Positions 46,523 through 56,380 of a stretch of DNA of 64,000 nucleotides are shown here, in pieces. The translations under genes and the position numbers were made by a program. The notes below the pieces were generated by a model. That model ran no database searches, was not told where the DNA came from, and worked only from the letters and a program-made list of their open reading frames with translations. The number at the start of each line of letters is the position of its first letter. The first letter of the stretch is position 1. Source of the stretch: Sphingobium psychrophilum (GTDB lineage: Bacteria > Pseudomonadota > Alphaproteobacteria > Sphingomonadales > Sphingomonadaceae); contig NZ_JABBFV010000004.1 in assembly GCF_012927105.1 (NCBI RefSeq), forward strand, positions 124,001 through 188,000, in the 5' to 3' direction.

Positions 46523-47192
46523 CGCCGCCCTCCACCGCCTGCTCGCATGGACGTCGCCTTCCTACCCGGTGGGCAGCTTCACCTATAGCCATGGCCTTGA
46601 AACCGCGGTCGAGGATGGCCGCGTGCGCACCGCAGCCGACGTTACCGCCTATGTCGAGGCGGTGCTGGCGCGCGGCGGCGGCTGGGTCGATGCGGTGCTG
46701 TTCGTCCAGGCCTATCAGGCCGCAGGCGACCCAGCGGCATTCGATGCTGTCGCCGAACTGGCGGGCGCCTTCCGCGGCAGCAGCGAAACCGCGTTGGAAA
46801 GCCGGCAGCAGGGCGGCTCCTTCCTGTCGGTCACCCGCAAGGCCTGGCCCCATCCCGCGCTTGATGCCTTTGCGACGCGCTGGGACGGGCATCCGATGGC
46901 CCATGCTGTCGTGATGGCGCTGGCCTGCGCTGCGCATGCTATCCCGCTGGAACCGGCGCTGCACGGCTGGCTCCATGCCACCGCCGCTAACCTGGTATCC
47001 GCCGGGGTACGCCTCGTCCCCCTCGGCCAGACCGACGGGCAGTTGGCGCTCGCCGCCCTCTCCCACGCCATTCCCGCCATCGCAGCCAAGGCGCTGGCCA
47101 CCCCACTTGACGATCTGGGCACCGCCGCCCCCGATCTCGAACTCGCCTCCCTCACACATGAAACCCTCTACACAAGGCTCTTCCGCTCATGA
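46512..47192 (+). CDS. ureF: Urease accessory protein UreF
   Basis: 226 residues from [20 protein letters not shown] at 46512. [20 protein letters not shown] is the UreF signature. Bridges UreD-urease and UreG in the activation complex. Confidence 0.96.
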   Translation: MLADAALHRLLAWTSPSYPVGSFTYSHGLETAVEDGRVRTAADVTAYVEAVLARGGGWVDAVLFVQAYQAAGDPAAFDAVAELAGAFRGSSETALESRQQGGSFLSVTRKAWPHPALDAFATRWDGHPMAHAVVMALACAAHAIPLEPALHGWLHATAANLVSAGVRLVPLGQTDGQLALAALSHAIPAIAAKALATPLDDLGTAAPDLELASLTHETLYTRLFRS

Positions 47193-47830
47193 CTTCTCGT
47201 AACGGCCCGCTCCGCGTCGGCATTGGCGGCCCGGTCGGCTCCGGCAAGACCGCGCTGACCGACCGTCTCTGCAAGGCGATGCGCGACCATTATAATATCG
47301 CCGCCATCACCAATGACATCTACACCCGCGAGGATGCGGAGTTTCTTACCCGCTCCGGCGCGCTGGTGCCCGAACGCATCATGGGCGTGGAAACCGGCGG
47401 CTGCCCCCATACCGCCATCCGCGAGGACGCCAGCATCAACCTGGCCGCCGTCGACGAAATGAGCCGCAAATTCCCCGGCCTCGAACTCATCTTCATCGAA
47501 AGCGGCGGCGACAATCTGGCCGCAACCTTCAGCCCCGAACTGGCCGACATCACCATCTATGTCATAGACGTGTCCGCGGGCGACAAAATCCCGCGCAAGG
47601 GCGGCCCCGGCATCACAAGGTCCGACCTGCTCCTCATCAACAAGATCGATCTTGCGCCGTTCGTTGGCGCGGACCTTGGCGTCATGGACCGGGACGCCAG
47701 GAAGATGCGGGGGGACCGGCCCTTCCTGTTCACGAACCTCAAGGACAATATCGGCTTGCCCGCCGTCATCGACTTCATCCTCGCGACTGGCGGCCTGCGC
47801 CCTTATCCCGCAGACGCCGCTGCGATCTGA
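47189..47830 (+). CDS. ureG: Urease accessory GTPase UreG
   Basis: 213 residues. P-loop [43 protein letters not shown] (nickel-binding CPH motif), [17 protein letters not shown]-dependent nickel insertion. Overlaps ureF and the permease-kinase gene (TGATG). Confidence 0.98.
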   Translation: MTSRNGPLRVGIGGPVGSGKTALTDRLCKAMRDHYNIAAITNDIYTREDAEFLTRSGALVPERIMGVETGGCPHTAIREDASINLAAVDEMSRKFPGLELIFIESGGDNLAATFSPELADITIYVIDVSAGDKIPRKGGPGITRSDLLLINKIDLAPFVGADLGVMDRDARKMRGDRPFLFTNLKDNIGLPAVIDFILATGGLRPYPADAAAI

Positions 47831-50800
47831 TGGACCGCGCCGCCTATGTCCTGCGCGAAAAGCGGCTCTACAATAAGTGGGTCGCCAGCCAGACATTGGA
47901 GGATTATGCCCTGCGCTACACCGCCGACAGCGCCCGGCGCTGGTCGGCGGGGCAGGTCGCCAACACCGCGATCGGCGCGACCGCCTTCCTCGCCTGCGAA
48001 GCGATCGGCGCATCCATCACCCTGACCTATGGCTTCGCCAACAGCGTCGCCGCGATCGCCGCCGCCGTCGCGCTGATGTTCGTCATCGGCCTGCCGATCG
48101 CCTATCATGCGGCCAAGCATGGGCTGGACATCGACCTGCTGACGCGCGGCGCGGGCTTCGGTTATCTGGGGTCCACCCTCACCTCGCTCATCTACGCCAG
48201 CTTCACCTTCCTGCTCTTCTCGGTCGAAGCGACGATCATGGCGGTAGCGCTTACCGCCATGACCGGGATGCCGATGAGCCTCGCCTATCTGGCGAGCGCG
48301 CTGATCGTGATCCCCATCGCGCTCTACGGCATGAGCGCCATCACCCGTTTCCAGAACGCGACCCAATGGGTCTGGATCGTTCTGCAAGTCGCGCCGATCG
48401 TCTATATCCTCTGGTCCGGCCCGGCCGCGCTGGCGCAATGGAGCCACTTCACCGGACAACTGGGCGCGAAGGACGGCAGCGTCAGCCTGCTCTATTTCGG
48501 CTTCGCCCTCTCCACCCTCCTCTCCCTGCTGCCGCAGATCGGCGAACAGGCCGACTATCTGCGCTTCCTCCCCAGCGCGAAGACAATCGGCAAAGGCAAA
48601 TGGTGGGCGGCGATGCTGGCGGGCGGGCCGGGCTGGACCTTGATCGGCGGCATGAAGCTGCTGCTTGGCTCATGGCTGGCGCATTTCCTGGTCCAGAGCG
48701 CCGCTCTGCAAAGCGAGGCGTCCAGCCCGACCGCCATGTTCCGGGGCATCTACACCGCCATGTCGGGCCATGCCGGGCTGTCGCTGATCCTGACCGGCCT
48801 GTTCGTCATCATCTGCCAATTAAAGATCAACGTCACCAACGCCTATGCCGGCTCGATCGCCTGGTCGAATTTCTTCGCCCGCCTGACGCACAGCCATCCC
48901 GGCCGCGTCGTATGGCTGATCTTCAACGTGCTCCTCGCCCTGCTGCTGATGGAAGTCGGCATTTTCGACGCGATCGAGGCGATCCTGATCCTCTACGCCA
49001 CGGTCGCGGCGGGCTGGATCGGGGCGCTGGCCGCCGACCTGATGATCTCCAAGCCGCTGCGCCTGTCGCCCGCGGGAATCGAATTCAAGCGCGCCCATCT
49101 GTTCGACATCAACCCGGTCGGCATCGGCGCGATGCTATTGTCCATTTCGGTGTCCGCACTCGCCCATTTCGGCCTGATGGGCGACATCGCCCGCGCCTTC
49201 GCCCCGGTCATCGGCATGGCAGTCGCCTTCACCAGCGCGCCGGTCATCGCGCTCATCACCCATGGCCGCTATTATATCGCGCGCCAGTCGCACTGGCCCG
49301 AAGGCAGCGATACGAAGACTTGCATCATCTGCGAAAACGCCTTCCAGCATGCCGACATGGCGCACTGCCCCATGTATGCCGCGCCGATCTGCTCGCTCTG
49401 CTGCACGCTGGAGGCGCGCTGCCATGATCGGTGCAAGAGCGACAGCCGCGCGACGCAACAGGCCGCCCGCTGGCTGGAGCGGCTGCTCCCGCGCGCCGTG
49501 GCCGACTATGTCCATACCCCGGTCGGCCATTTCATCGCCGTCATGAGCATCATCACGCTGGCGAACGGCGCCCTGATGGGCGGCATCGGCTGGCAGGTGG
49601 CGCGGCGCGCGCCGACCTTCGCAGCGCAGACGTCCAGCCTGATGCTCGGCCTGTTCCTCCTCTTCTCGCTGCTGGGCGGGGTGATCGCCTGGATGATCGT
49701 GCTCGCCCACCAAAGCCGCCGTTCGGCGATGCAGGAAAGCGAGCATCATGTGCAAAAGCTGATGGAAGAAGTGATCGCGCATGACGTGACCGGCGCGGAA
49801 CTGCAACGCGCCAAGGAAGCCGCCGAAGCCGCCAACGCCGCCAAGAGCCGCTATCTCGTCAGCGTCAGCCACGAGATACGCTCGCCGCTCAACAGCATCT
49901 ACGGCTATGCCCAGCTGATGGAACGCGGCCATGAAATCGCCCCGATCGAGGCGGCCAAAGTCATCCGCCGCAGCGCCGAGCATCTGACCAATCTGGTCGA
50001 AGGGCTGATGGATATCAGCCAGGTCGAAAGCGGCGTCCTGCGCATCAGCAGCGAAACGGTACGCCTGTCCCCCTTCGTCGACCAGATCGCCAACATGTTC
50101 CGGCCGCAGGCCCAGTCCAAGGGGATCGACTTCCTCTACGAACGGCCCGAAAAACTGCCCGATTTCGTCCGCACCGACCAGAAACGCCTGCGCCAGATCC
50201 TGATCAACCTCCTGTCCAACGCGATCAAGTTCACGCGCAGCGGATCGGTCACCTTCCGCGTCCAGTATCGCAGCCAGATGGCGACGTTCGACATTATCGA
50301 CACCGGCATCGGCATCGCGCCCGATGATTTGAAGCGCATTTTCGATCCGTTCGAGCGCGGCTCCAACCCCGATGCGCAAAAGCAGAAGGGGATTGGCCTC
50401 GGCCTCGCCATCACCCAGGCGCTGGTGCAGATATTGGGCGGCGACCTGTCGGTTGTCAGCACCGCGGAAAAGGGCACGCAATTCACCGTGCGCCTGATGC
50501 TGGGCCATGTCGCCGGGGTCGCCGACAGCCAGCCGGTCGAAACGATCAAGGGCTATGAAGGCGACCGGCGCAAGATTTTGCTGATCGACGATGACGCCGT
50601 CCAGGTGGCGGTGCTGCGCGGCCTGCTGGAGCCGCTCGACTTCATCGTGTTCGAGGCATTGAACGGGCGTACCGGCATGGAGATCGCCGCGCGCGAACAG
50701 CCCGACATCGTCCTGCTCGACATATCGATGCCCGGCGAATCCGGCTGGGACATATGCCGGGCGCTGCGCGAAACGCTGGGCGGCGGGGTCCGCATCGTCA

Positions 50801-51186
50801 TGGTGTCGGCCAATGCGCATGAGTTCCATCGCGGCGGTGACGGCCGGGCGGCGCATGACATGTTCCTGATGAAGCCGGTCGATCTCGACGCGCTGCTCGA
50901 CGCGATAGCCGACCAGTTGCGCATCCGCTGGACCGGCGATCTGCTGCCCGCGCCGCCGCCCGCGATCGAGGACGAAGCCCTTCCGCCATTACCCGAAGAA
51001 GCTGGCCCGATCCTGGCCGATATCGAGCAGAAGGCGATCATCGGCCATGTCCGCGGCATCGAATCCAGCATCAGCGCGCTGGAGGAAGCCGTGCCCGACG
51101 CCGCCCCGCTCACCCGACGCCTCCTCGCCCATCTCGACCGTTTCGACCTCAAGGGGCTGATCAGAACCATAAGGGCCGCCCGATGA
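47830..51186 (+). CDS. NCS1-type permease / Cys-rich / hybrid histidine kinase fusion
   Basis: 1118 residues. Residues about 35-480 form 12 predicted helices of the NCS1 (cytosine/allantoin/hydantoin) transporter type (LEDYALRYTADSARRWSAGQ, ATAFLACEAIGASITLTYGF). A cysteine cluster at about 498-535 (CIICENAFQHADMAHCPMY, CSLCCTLEARCHDRC) could bind metal. Two more helices (565-625), then HisKA with His681 (SVSHEIRSPLNS), HATPase (LINLLSNAIKFTR, DTGIGIAP, GIGLGLAI) and a receiver domain with Asp964 (IVLLDISMP). Overlaps ureG and the LuxR regulator, so it probably senses a nitrogenous solute for this island; the ligand is not known. Confidence 0.9.
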   Translation: MDRAAYVLREKRLYNKWVASQTLEDYALRYTADSARRWSAGQVANTAIGATAFLACEAIGASITLTYGFANSVAAIAAAVALMFVIGLPIAYHAAKHGLDIDLLTRGAGFGYLGSTLTSLIYASFTFLLFSVEATIMAVALTAMTGMPMSLAYLASALIVIPIALYGMSAITRFQNATQWVWIVLQVAPIVYILWSGPAALAQWSHFTGQLGAKDGSVSLLYFGFALSTLLSLLPQIGEQADYLRFLPSAKTIGKGKWWAAMLAGGPGWTLIGGMKLLLGSWLAHFLVQSAALQSEASSPTAMFRGIYTAMSGHAGLSLILTGLFVIICQLKINVTNAYAGSIAWSNFFARLTHSHPGRVVWLIFNVLLALLLMEVGIFDAIEAILILYATVAAGWIGALAADLMISKPLRLSPAGIEFKRAHLFDINPVGIGAMLLSISVSALAHFGLMGDIARAFAPVIGMAVAFTSAPVIALITHGRYYIARQSHWPEGSDTKTCIICENAFQHADMAHCPMYAAPICSLCCTLEARCHDRCKSDSRATQQAARWLERLLPRAVADYVHTPVGHFIAVMSIITLANGALMGGIGWQVARRAPTFAAQTSSLMLGLFLLFSLLGGVIAWMIVLAHQSRRSAMQESEHHVQKLMEEVIAHDVTGAELQRAKEAAEAANAAKSRYLVSVSHEIRSPLNSIYGYAQLMERGHEIAPIEAAKVIRRSAEHLTNLVEGLMDISQVESGVLRISSETVRLSPFVDQIANMFRPQAQSKGIDFLYERPEKLPDFVRTDQKRLRQILINLLSNAIKFTRSGSVTFRVQYRSQMATFDIIDTGIGIAPDDLKRIFDPFERGSNPDAQKQKGIGLGLAITQALVQILGGDLSVVSTAEKGTQFTVRLMLGHVAGVADSQPVETIKGYEGDRRKILLIDDDAVQVAVLRGLLEPLDFIVFEALNGRTGMEIAAREQPDIVLLDISMPGESGWDICRALRETLGGGVRIVMVSANAHEFHRGGDGRAAHDMFLMKPVDLDALLDAIADQLRIRWTGDLLPAPPPAIEDEALPPLPEEAGPILADIEQKAIIGHVRGIESSISALEEAVPDAAPLTRRLLAHLDRFDLKGLIRTIRAAR

Positions 51187-52103
51187 CCACGCCTTCCCAC
51201 ACCGATACCGTCCTCGTCGTGGACGACACGCCCGAATCGCTACGTTTTCTCACCGACACGTTGGAAGCAGCCAACATCTCCGTGCTGATCGCCACCAGCG
51301 GCGACGCGGCGATCGAATTGCTGGACCATGTCGCCCCGGACCTCATCCTGATGGACGCGGTGATGCCGGGACTGGACGGGTTCGAAACCACCCGCGCGAT
51401 CAAGCAGATGCCCGCCGGCGCGCCGATCCCGATCATCTTCATGACCGGCCTCACCGAAAGCGAGCATGTCGTCCATGCGCTGGAGGCAGGCGGGGTCGAT
51501 TATGTGCGCAAGCCGATCGTGGTCGAGGAGCTATTGGCCCGCGTGCGCGTCCATATGGCCAATGCGCGCCAGACCCAGGGCGGCCAGTTCGCGCTCGACG
51601 CGACCGGACGCAATTTGATCGCGGTGACCACCGATGGACGGCTCAGTTGGAGCACGCCGGGCGCGGAAAAATTGATGGAAGCGCTGGCCCCCGGCTGGTC
51701 GCGAGGCGACGCCGCGCCGCCCGCTTTGTTGCGCAACGCGGTCGGACGGCTGCTGGGCGACGATCTGGCCGCCGGCGCCACGGCCAAGGCGGACAGCGGA
51801 CAGGGCGACACGGTCGAACTCATCATCGTCGGCCGCCCCCGCCGCGACGAAATATTGATCCGCCTCAACCATATCGATCCGCTCGCCGATATCGGCCGGC
51901 TGCAAAGCCATTTCAGCCTGACCCAGCGCGAGGCCGAAGTGCTGCTATGGATCAGCTATGGCAAGCCCAACCGCGTCATCAGCGAGATACTGGTCATCAG
52001 CCCGCGCACCGTGAACAAGCATCTGGAACAGATTTTCGAGAAACTGGGCGTGGAAACGCGGGCTGCGGCGGCGGCCTTCGCCGTCCGGGTAATCGCGCAC
52101 TGA
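51183..52103 (+). CDS. LuxR-type response regulator, partner of the permease-kinase
   Basis: 306 residues. N-terminal receiver with Asp58 (LILMDAVMPGLDGF) and Lys in VRKPIVVEE, a middle linker, and a C-terminal LuxR/GerE helix-turn-helix (LTQREAEVLLWISYGKPNRV, ISPRTVNKHLEQIFEKLGV). Start overlaps the kinase stop (ATGA). Likely controls the urease and hydrolase genes. Confidence 0.92.
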   Translation: MTTPSHTDTVLVVDDTPESLRFLTDTLEAANISVLIATSGDAAIELLDHVAPDLILMDAVMPGLDGFETTRAIKQMPAGAPIPIIFMTGLTESEHVVHALEAGGVDYVRKPIVVEELLARVRVHMANARQTQGGQFALDATGRNLIAVTTDGRLSWSTPGAEKLMEALAPGWSRGDAAPPALLRNAVGRLLGDDLAAGATAKADSGQGDTVELIIVGRPRRDEILIRLNHIDPLADIGRLQSHFSLTQREAEVLLWISYGKPNRVISEILVISPRTVNKHLEQIFEKLGVETRAAAAAFAVRVIAH

Positions 52104-52149
52104 GGGGCAAGCCAATGCCCTTCTCCGCCAGGGGGATAAGGATACGCAG

Positions 52150-52172
52150 CCTTACGCGCGCAGCGCGTTAGG
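52150..52172. terminator. Weak hairpin between convergent genes
   Basis: CCTTACGCGC and GCGCGTTAGG pair with one mismatch; no T-run. Lies between the regulator stop and the Ldh-type stop, so it may end either transcript. Confidence 0.3.
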
Positions 52173-52199
52173 CGAAGTTGGAAGAGGGGGGATGCGCCC

Positions 52200-53207
52200 T
52201 CACGTTCGTAACATCCCCTCCAACTGCGCCAGCATCTCGGCATGCACCGCCACCCCATCCCGCAGCGCCTTCTCCCGCGCCGCAAAGCGCCGGTCGCCCG
52301 GCATCCGCTCCTGCCCCGCTGCGCGCAACGCCTCCACCAACTGCTCGACCCGCGCGGCGAACCCAGCCGCCGATCCCCCGCGCGCCGGGTCGATCAATAT
52401 TACGCACTCGCCAGTGCAGGGCGTCTGCGCGCCGGGATGCGCCGACCAGTCGACCTCATGCGAATACAGCCCGCCGGTCAGCGCCGCGGCCATAATCTCG
52501 ATCATCATCGCGATCGCTGCGCCCTTATGCCCGCCAAAGGGCAGCAGCGCGCCGCCGTCCAGCACCGCGCGCGGATCGCGGGTCGGCCGGCCCGCCGCAT
52601 CGACGCCAGCGCCTTCGGGCAGGTCATGCCCCTCGCGCGCGGCGATCTGCACGTCGCCATGGGCCAGCACGCTCACCGCCTGGTCGAACACCACGATCTT
52701 TTCCCCGCCGCGCGGCGCGGCAAAGGCCAGGGGGTTGGTGCCATAAACCGGCTTTCGTGCGCCAGGCGGTACGACGACGGCCATGCTGTCCACCATGGCA
52801 ATCGCGACCAGCCCCGCTTCAGCAAAGGGTTCCACATCGGGCCAGAGCGCCGCGAAATGATGCGATCGCCGGATCGCGACGACGCAGGCCCCGGTCGCGC
52901 GGGCCTTTTCCATGGCCAGGGGCGCGGCGGCCGCCAGTGCCGGCTGGGCAAAGCCATTGGCGGCATCGACGCGCAGGAAGGATGCCCCGCCATCCTCCAC
53001 CACCGGCTCGGCCAGCCCGTCGACCCAGCCGCTTTGCAAGGTCGCAACATAGCCGGGCATCCTAAACAGGCCATGGCTCATCGCCCCGTCCCGCTCCGCC
53101 CCAGCGCAGTTGCGTGCGAGAATGTCCGCCACCATTGCCGACGCGCCGTTGGCGATGAAGATGCGGGTCAGCAGCGCCACCAGCGCGTCGAAATCCATAT
53201 GGGTCAT
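52200..53207 (-). CDS. Ldh-family (malate/lactate/ureidoglycolate-type) NAD(P) dehydrogenase
   Basis: 335 residues. LDH2 family: catalytic His45 in GAMSHGLFRMPGY, GYVATLQSGWVDG, and the GTNPLAFAAPRGG and LPFGGHKGAAIAMMIEIMAA cofactor segments. Relatives act on malate, ureidoglycolate or cyclic imino acids (piperideine/pyrroline-2-carboxylate). Divergent from the guanidino-hydrolase gene, 110 bases apart, so a shared promoter region is likely. Confidence 0.85.
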   Translation of the reverse strand: MTHMDFDALVALLTRIFIANGASAMVADILARNCAGAERDGAMSHGLFRMPGYVATLQSGWVDGLAEPVVEDGGASFLRVDAANGFAQPALAAAAPLAMEKARATGACVVAIRRSHHFAALWPDVEPFAEAGLVAIAMVDSMAVVVPPGARKPVYGTNPLAFAAPRGGEKIVVFDQAVSVLAHGDVQIAAREGHDLPEGAGVDAAGRPTRDPRAVLDGGALLPFGGHKGAAIAMMIEIMAAALTGGLYSHEVDWSAHPGAQTPCTGECVILIDPARGGSAAGFAARVEQLVEALRAAGQERMPGDRRFAAREKALRDGVAVHAEMLAQLEGMLRT

Positions 53208-53316
53208 GGGCGCGCACCCTCCCTTGCTTTGCCGCGCGGCGCAACGGCGGGAACGCGACAGGCCATACGTCCTTCACCCCATTGCCGCCCTTTCGCCGCC
53301 GTTCAGACTAGCGGCC
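53208..53316. promoter_or_regulatory. Divergent intergenic region (promoter/operator expected)
   Basis: 109 bases between divergent starts at 53207 and 53317. GCCGCGCGGC is a short palindrome near 53230. No sigma-70 box is clear, and no guanidine-riboswitch pattern was found. Confidence 0.3.
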
Positions 53317-54360
53317 ATGGCCCATGATCCGATCGACCTTGACGAACTCCGCCGCCTCTATGCCGGGGGCGGCGGGGCCGACATTCACGATCCCCATTTT
53401 CGCGAGGTGGCGGGACTGCAGTTCAAGAGCGGTGACAAGCGCCGCTGGCCCTTCGCCCAGCCCTCCACCCTGCTGGATGCGCCCTACATCGCGGGCGGTC
53501 TGACGCCGGAAACCCTCGATACGCTGGACGTGGCGCTGATCGGCGTGCCGATGGACTTGGGCGTCACCAACCGCCCCGGCGCGCGCTATGGCCCCCGCGC
53601 GGTACGGGCGATCGACCGGATCGGCCCCTATGAGCATCAACTGCGCGTCGCACCGATGAACGCGCTCAAGGTCGCGGACGTCGGCGATGTCGCGATGCAG
53701 AGCCGCTACGACCTCTCGCTCTGCCACGCCGATATCGAGGAATGTTATGCGATGATCGGCGCGACCCGCGCGATCCCGCTGTCGGTCGGCGGCGACCATA
53801 GCATCACCGGGTCGATCATGAAGGGACTTGCGGCCGCCAAAGGCCCGATGGGCATGGTCCATTTCGACGCCCATTGCGACACCGGCGGCATTTATGAAGG
53901 TTCCAAATTCCACCATGGCGCGCCCTTCCGCGAAGCCGTGCTGGCGGGCGTGCTGGACCCCAAGCGATCGATCCAGATCGGCATCCGGGGTGGGGCGGAA
54001 TATCTGTGGGAATTTTCCTACGCCAGCGGGATGACCGTCATCCATGCCGAAGACTGCGCAGCGATGGGCATGGACGCGGTGGTGGCAAAAGCGCTGGAGG
54101 TCGTCGGCGACGGCCCGACCTATGTGACCTTCGACGTCGATGGCCTCGACCCGGTCTATGCGCCCGGCACCGGCACGCCCGAAATCGGCGGCCTTTCGAC
54201 GCGCGAGGCATTGCATCTGCTACGCGGGCTGGCGGGCATCGACATCATCGGCGGCGACGTGGTGGAGGTCGCGCCCGAATATGATCCGACCACCGTGACG
54301 GCGCAGGCCGCCGCGCAGATGCTGTTCCAATTGCTCTGCCTGGTGCAGTTGCGGCGATGA
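53317..54360 (+). CDS. Cytoplasmic ureohydrolase, guanidinase/guanidinobutyrase-like
   Basis: 347 residues from MAHDPIDLDELRRLYAG at 53317. Metal ligands His161 (GGDHSITGSI), Asp184-His186-Asp188 (HFDAHCDTGG), Asp273 and Asp275 (TFDVDGLDPVYAPGTGTPE). KFHHGAPFREAV and IQIGIRGG are characteristic of the guanidino-acid and guanidine hydrolase branch (GbuA, GpuA, GdmH) rather than of arginase. Products would be urea plus an amine or ammonia, feeding the urease. No signal peptide. Overlaps the APC transporter start (ATGA). Confidence 0.85.
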   Translation: MAHDPIDLDELRRLYAGGGGADIHDPHFREVAGLQFKSGDKRRWPFAQPSTLLDAPYIAGGLTPETLDTLDVALIGVPMDLGVTNRPGARYGPRAVRAIDRIGPYEHQLRVAPMNALKVADVGDVAMQSRYDLSLCHADIEECYAMIGATRAIPLSVGGDHSITGSIMKGLAAAKGPMGMVHFDAHCDTGGIYEGSKFHHGAPFREAVLAGVLDPKRSIQIGIRGGAEYLWEFSYASGMTVIHAEDCAAMGMDAVVAKALEVVGDGPTYVTFDVDGLDPVYAPGTGTPEIGGLSTREALHLLRGLAGIDIIGGDVVEVAPEYDPTTVTAQAAAQMLFQLLCLVQLRR

Positions 54361-55784
54361 GCGCGCCAACCGCTCCAACACCCGAACCGGCGCTGAAGCG
54401 CGGCATAACCGGGCCGGGCTATTTCGCGCTCGCCTTCGGCACGATCGTCGGGTCCGCCTGGATGGTGCTGATGGGCGAATGGGTCGCGCCCGCGGGACCG
54501 GGCGGCGCGGTGCTGGCGTTCCTTGGCATGACGCTGCTGATGGTGCCGATCGCCGCCGCCTATGCCGAACTGGTCGCCCGTGTGCCGCGCGCAGGTGCAG
54601 AGTTTGTGTTCGTAGAAAAGGCGTTCGGGCCATGGCCGGGCTTCGTCACCGGCTGGTATCTGACCCTCTATTTCGTCGGGATCGCCGCGTTCGAGGGGCT
54701 GGCCCTCTCCTGGTTTCTCGAAAATCTGGTGCCGTCGCTGAGCGGGCAGACCCCACTCTACACGCTGCTCGGTCGGCCGATCACGGCAATGGACCTGATC
54801 GTCGGGCTGGCGGGGGCCGGCGTCATGACCCTGCTCAACGCATCGGGCGCGACCATCGCGGTGGGCTTTCAAAAGATCGTGACCTTCGCCTTCCTCGCCG
54901 CCTCTGCGGCGCTGGTGCTGCTTGGCTTTGCGCAGGGCGATACGAACAACTGGCAGCCCCTGTTCGAATCGGCGCAGGATCGCAGTTTCGGCGGCGGCAT
55001 GTTCGTCATGCTGGGCGTGGCGGGCATGTGGCTGGCGGGGTTCCAGACCGCCGCGTCTGCCGTCGAGGAACGGGCGCCTGGCACCAGCTTCCATACCGTC
55101 GCGCGGGCCATGATGGCGGCGGTGGCGGTCGCGGCGTTATTCTAGAGCCTCATCATCCTGGCATCGGCATCGCTGGCGCCGTGGCGCGACCTGACCTCGG
55201 GCGCGCTGCCGGTCGCCGCCGCCTTCGACCATGCGCTCGCCGGCGGCCTGGCTACAAAGGGGATCATCCTGGTCGCCATGGCGTCCCTGCTCAAGACCTG
55301 GAACGCGATGCACCTGTCGGCGACGCGCGTCATCCTGGCGCAGGCCCGCGCCGGATTCCTGCCCGCCGGCCTCGCCCATATCGACGCGCGCACCGGCGCG
55401 CCGCGCCGCGCCGCGCTGCTGGTGGGGCTGTGGACCTGCCTTGGCGTGCTGGCCGGGCGCGGAGCGATCAGCCCGATCATTTCGATGGGGACGATGTGCA
55501 CTACGGCCATCGCCGCGGTTGCAATGCTTGCGCTGCTGCGCCTGCGCAGCCGGGACAGGGGCGCGGCCCCGCCCGCTTTCGTGCTGGCGGGGGGCAAGCC
55601 GTTGCTGCTCGCGATCAGCATTGGTGCCGCCGTGGTGGCGAGCGCCGCCATTGCCACGCCCTTCGGCGTCAACGACGGGATGCCGGTCGAAATCTGGCTG
55701 ATGCTGGGCTGGCTGGCGCTGGGTGGAGGGATGGTGATGGCGCAGCGTTTGCTGATCGCAACGCCGACGGCGCAACCGGCCTAA
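54357..55784 (+). pseudogene. APC-superfamily amino acid/amine transporter interrupted by in-frame TAG
   Basis: Codons 1-262 read as the first seven helices of an APC permease (GPGYFALAFGTIVGSAWMVL, PRAGAEFVFVEKAFGPWPGF). A TAG stands at 55143-55145 after TTC, and the same frame then continues without shift as membrane sequence (LIILASASLAPWRDL, ATKGIILVAMASLLKTWNAM, TRVILAQARAGFLP) to a TAA at 55782-55784, giving 475 codons, a normal APC length. Therefore a single-base nonsense change, a sequencing error, or readthrough. Probably the importer for the substrate of the hydrolase just upstream. Confidence 0.85.
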
Positions 55785-56380
55785 AGCAATATCAACTGCG
55801 CCACCGGGGCGAAACTGCGGCGGTGCAGCGGAGTGGGGCCATGTTCGCGCAGCGCCGCCAGATGCTTGGCGCTGCCATAGCCCTTGTTCGTGTCCCAGCC
55901 ATAATGAGGATGGTCGGCAGACGCTGCGACCATCATCCGGTCGCGGGTTTCCTTCGCGATGATGGAGGCCGCCGCGATCGACAGGCATTTGGCGTCGCCC
56001 TCCACAATCGCGGTCGACGCCCAGCGCCATGTCGGACAGCGATTGCCGTCGACCAGCACATGACCGCAGTCGTGGCTCAACGCCTCGACCGCGCGGGTCA
56101 TGGCCAGCATCGTCGCCCACAGGATGTTGATCTGGTCGATCTCCTCCACGCTGGCGACACCTACGCCCCAGCACAGCGCCCGCCTCTTGATCTCGATTTC
56201 CAGCATGGCGCGGCGCTTCGCCGTCAATTGCTTGGAGTCATTGAGGCCATCGGGACAATCCTCAGCCCGCAGAATCACGGCAGCCGCAACCACCGGGCCA
56301 GCGAGCGGACCGCGCCCCGCCTCGTCCACGCCTGCGACCAAGCGGGGATGATGGATCAATTCGTGCGCGAAATCAGGCAT
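55781..56380 (-). CDS. rnhB: Ribonuclease HII
   Basis: Removes RNA from RNA-DNA hybrids. 199 residues. Catalytic acids in [17 protein letters not shown] (Asp-Glu), and later in [18 protein letters not shown] and [13 protein letters not shown] also match. Stop overlaps the APC gene's convergent stop. Start overlaps thiD by 8 bases. Confidence 0.97.
   Translation of the reverse strand: MPDFAHELIHHPRLVAGVDEAGRGPLAGPVVAAAVILRAEDCPDGLNDSKQLTAKRRAMLEIEIKRRALCWGVGVASVEEIDQINILWATMLAMTRAVEALSHDCGHVLVDGNRCPTWRWASTAIVEGDAKCLSIAAASIIAKETRDRMMVAASADHPHYGWDTNKGYGSAKHLAALREHGPTPLHRRSFAPVAQLILL

Noticed and set aside
47877..49427. Alternate-frame protein inside the permease-kinase gene
   Set aside because: Arg/Asp/His-rich +1 frame shadow of membrane codons; no start context.
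54357..55784. Programmed TAG readthrough (pyrrolysine)
   Set aside because: No pylT/pylS genes in view and the lineage is not known to use pyrrolysine; a nonsense mutation or sequencing error is simpler.
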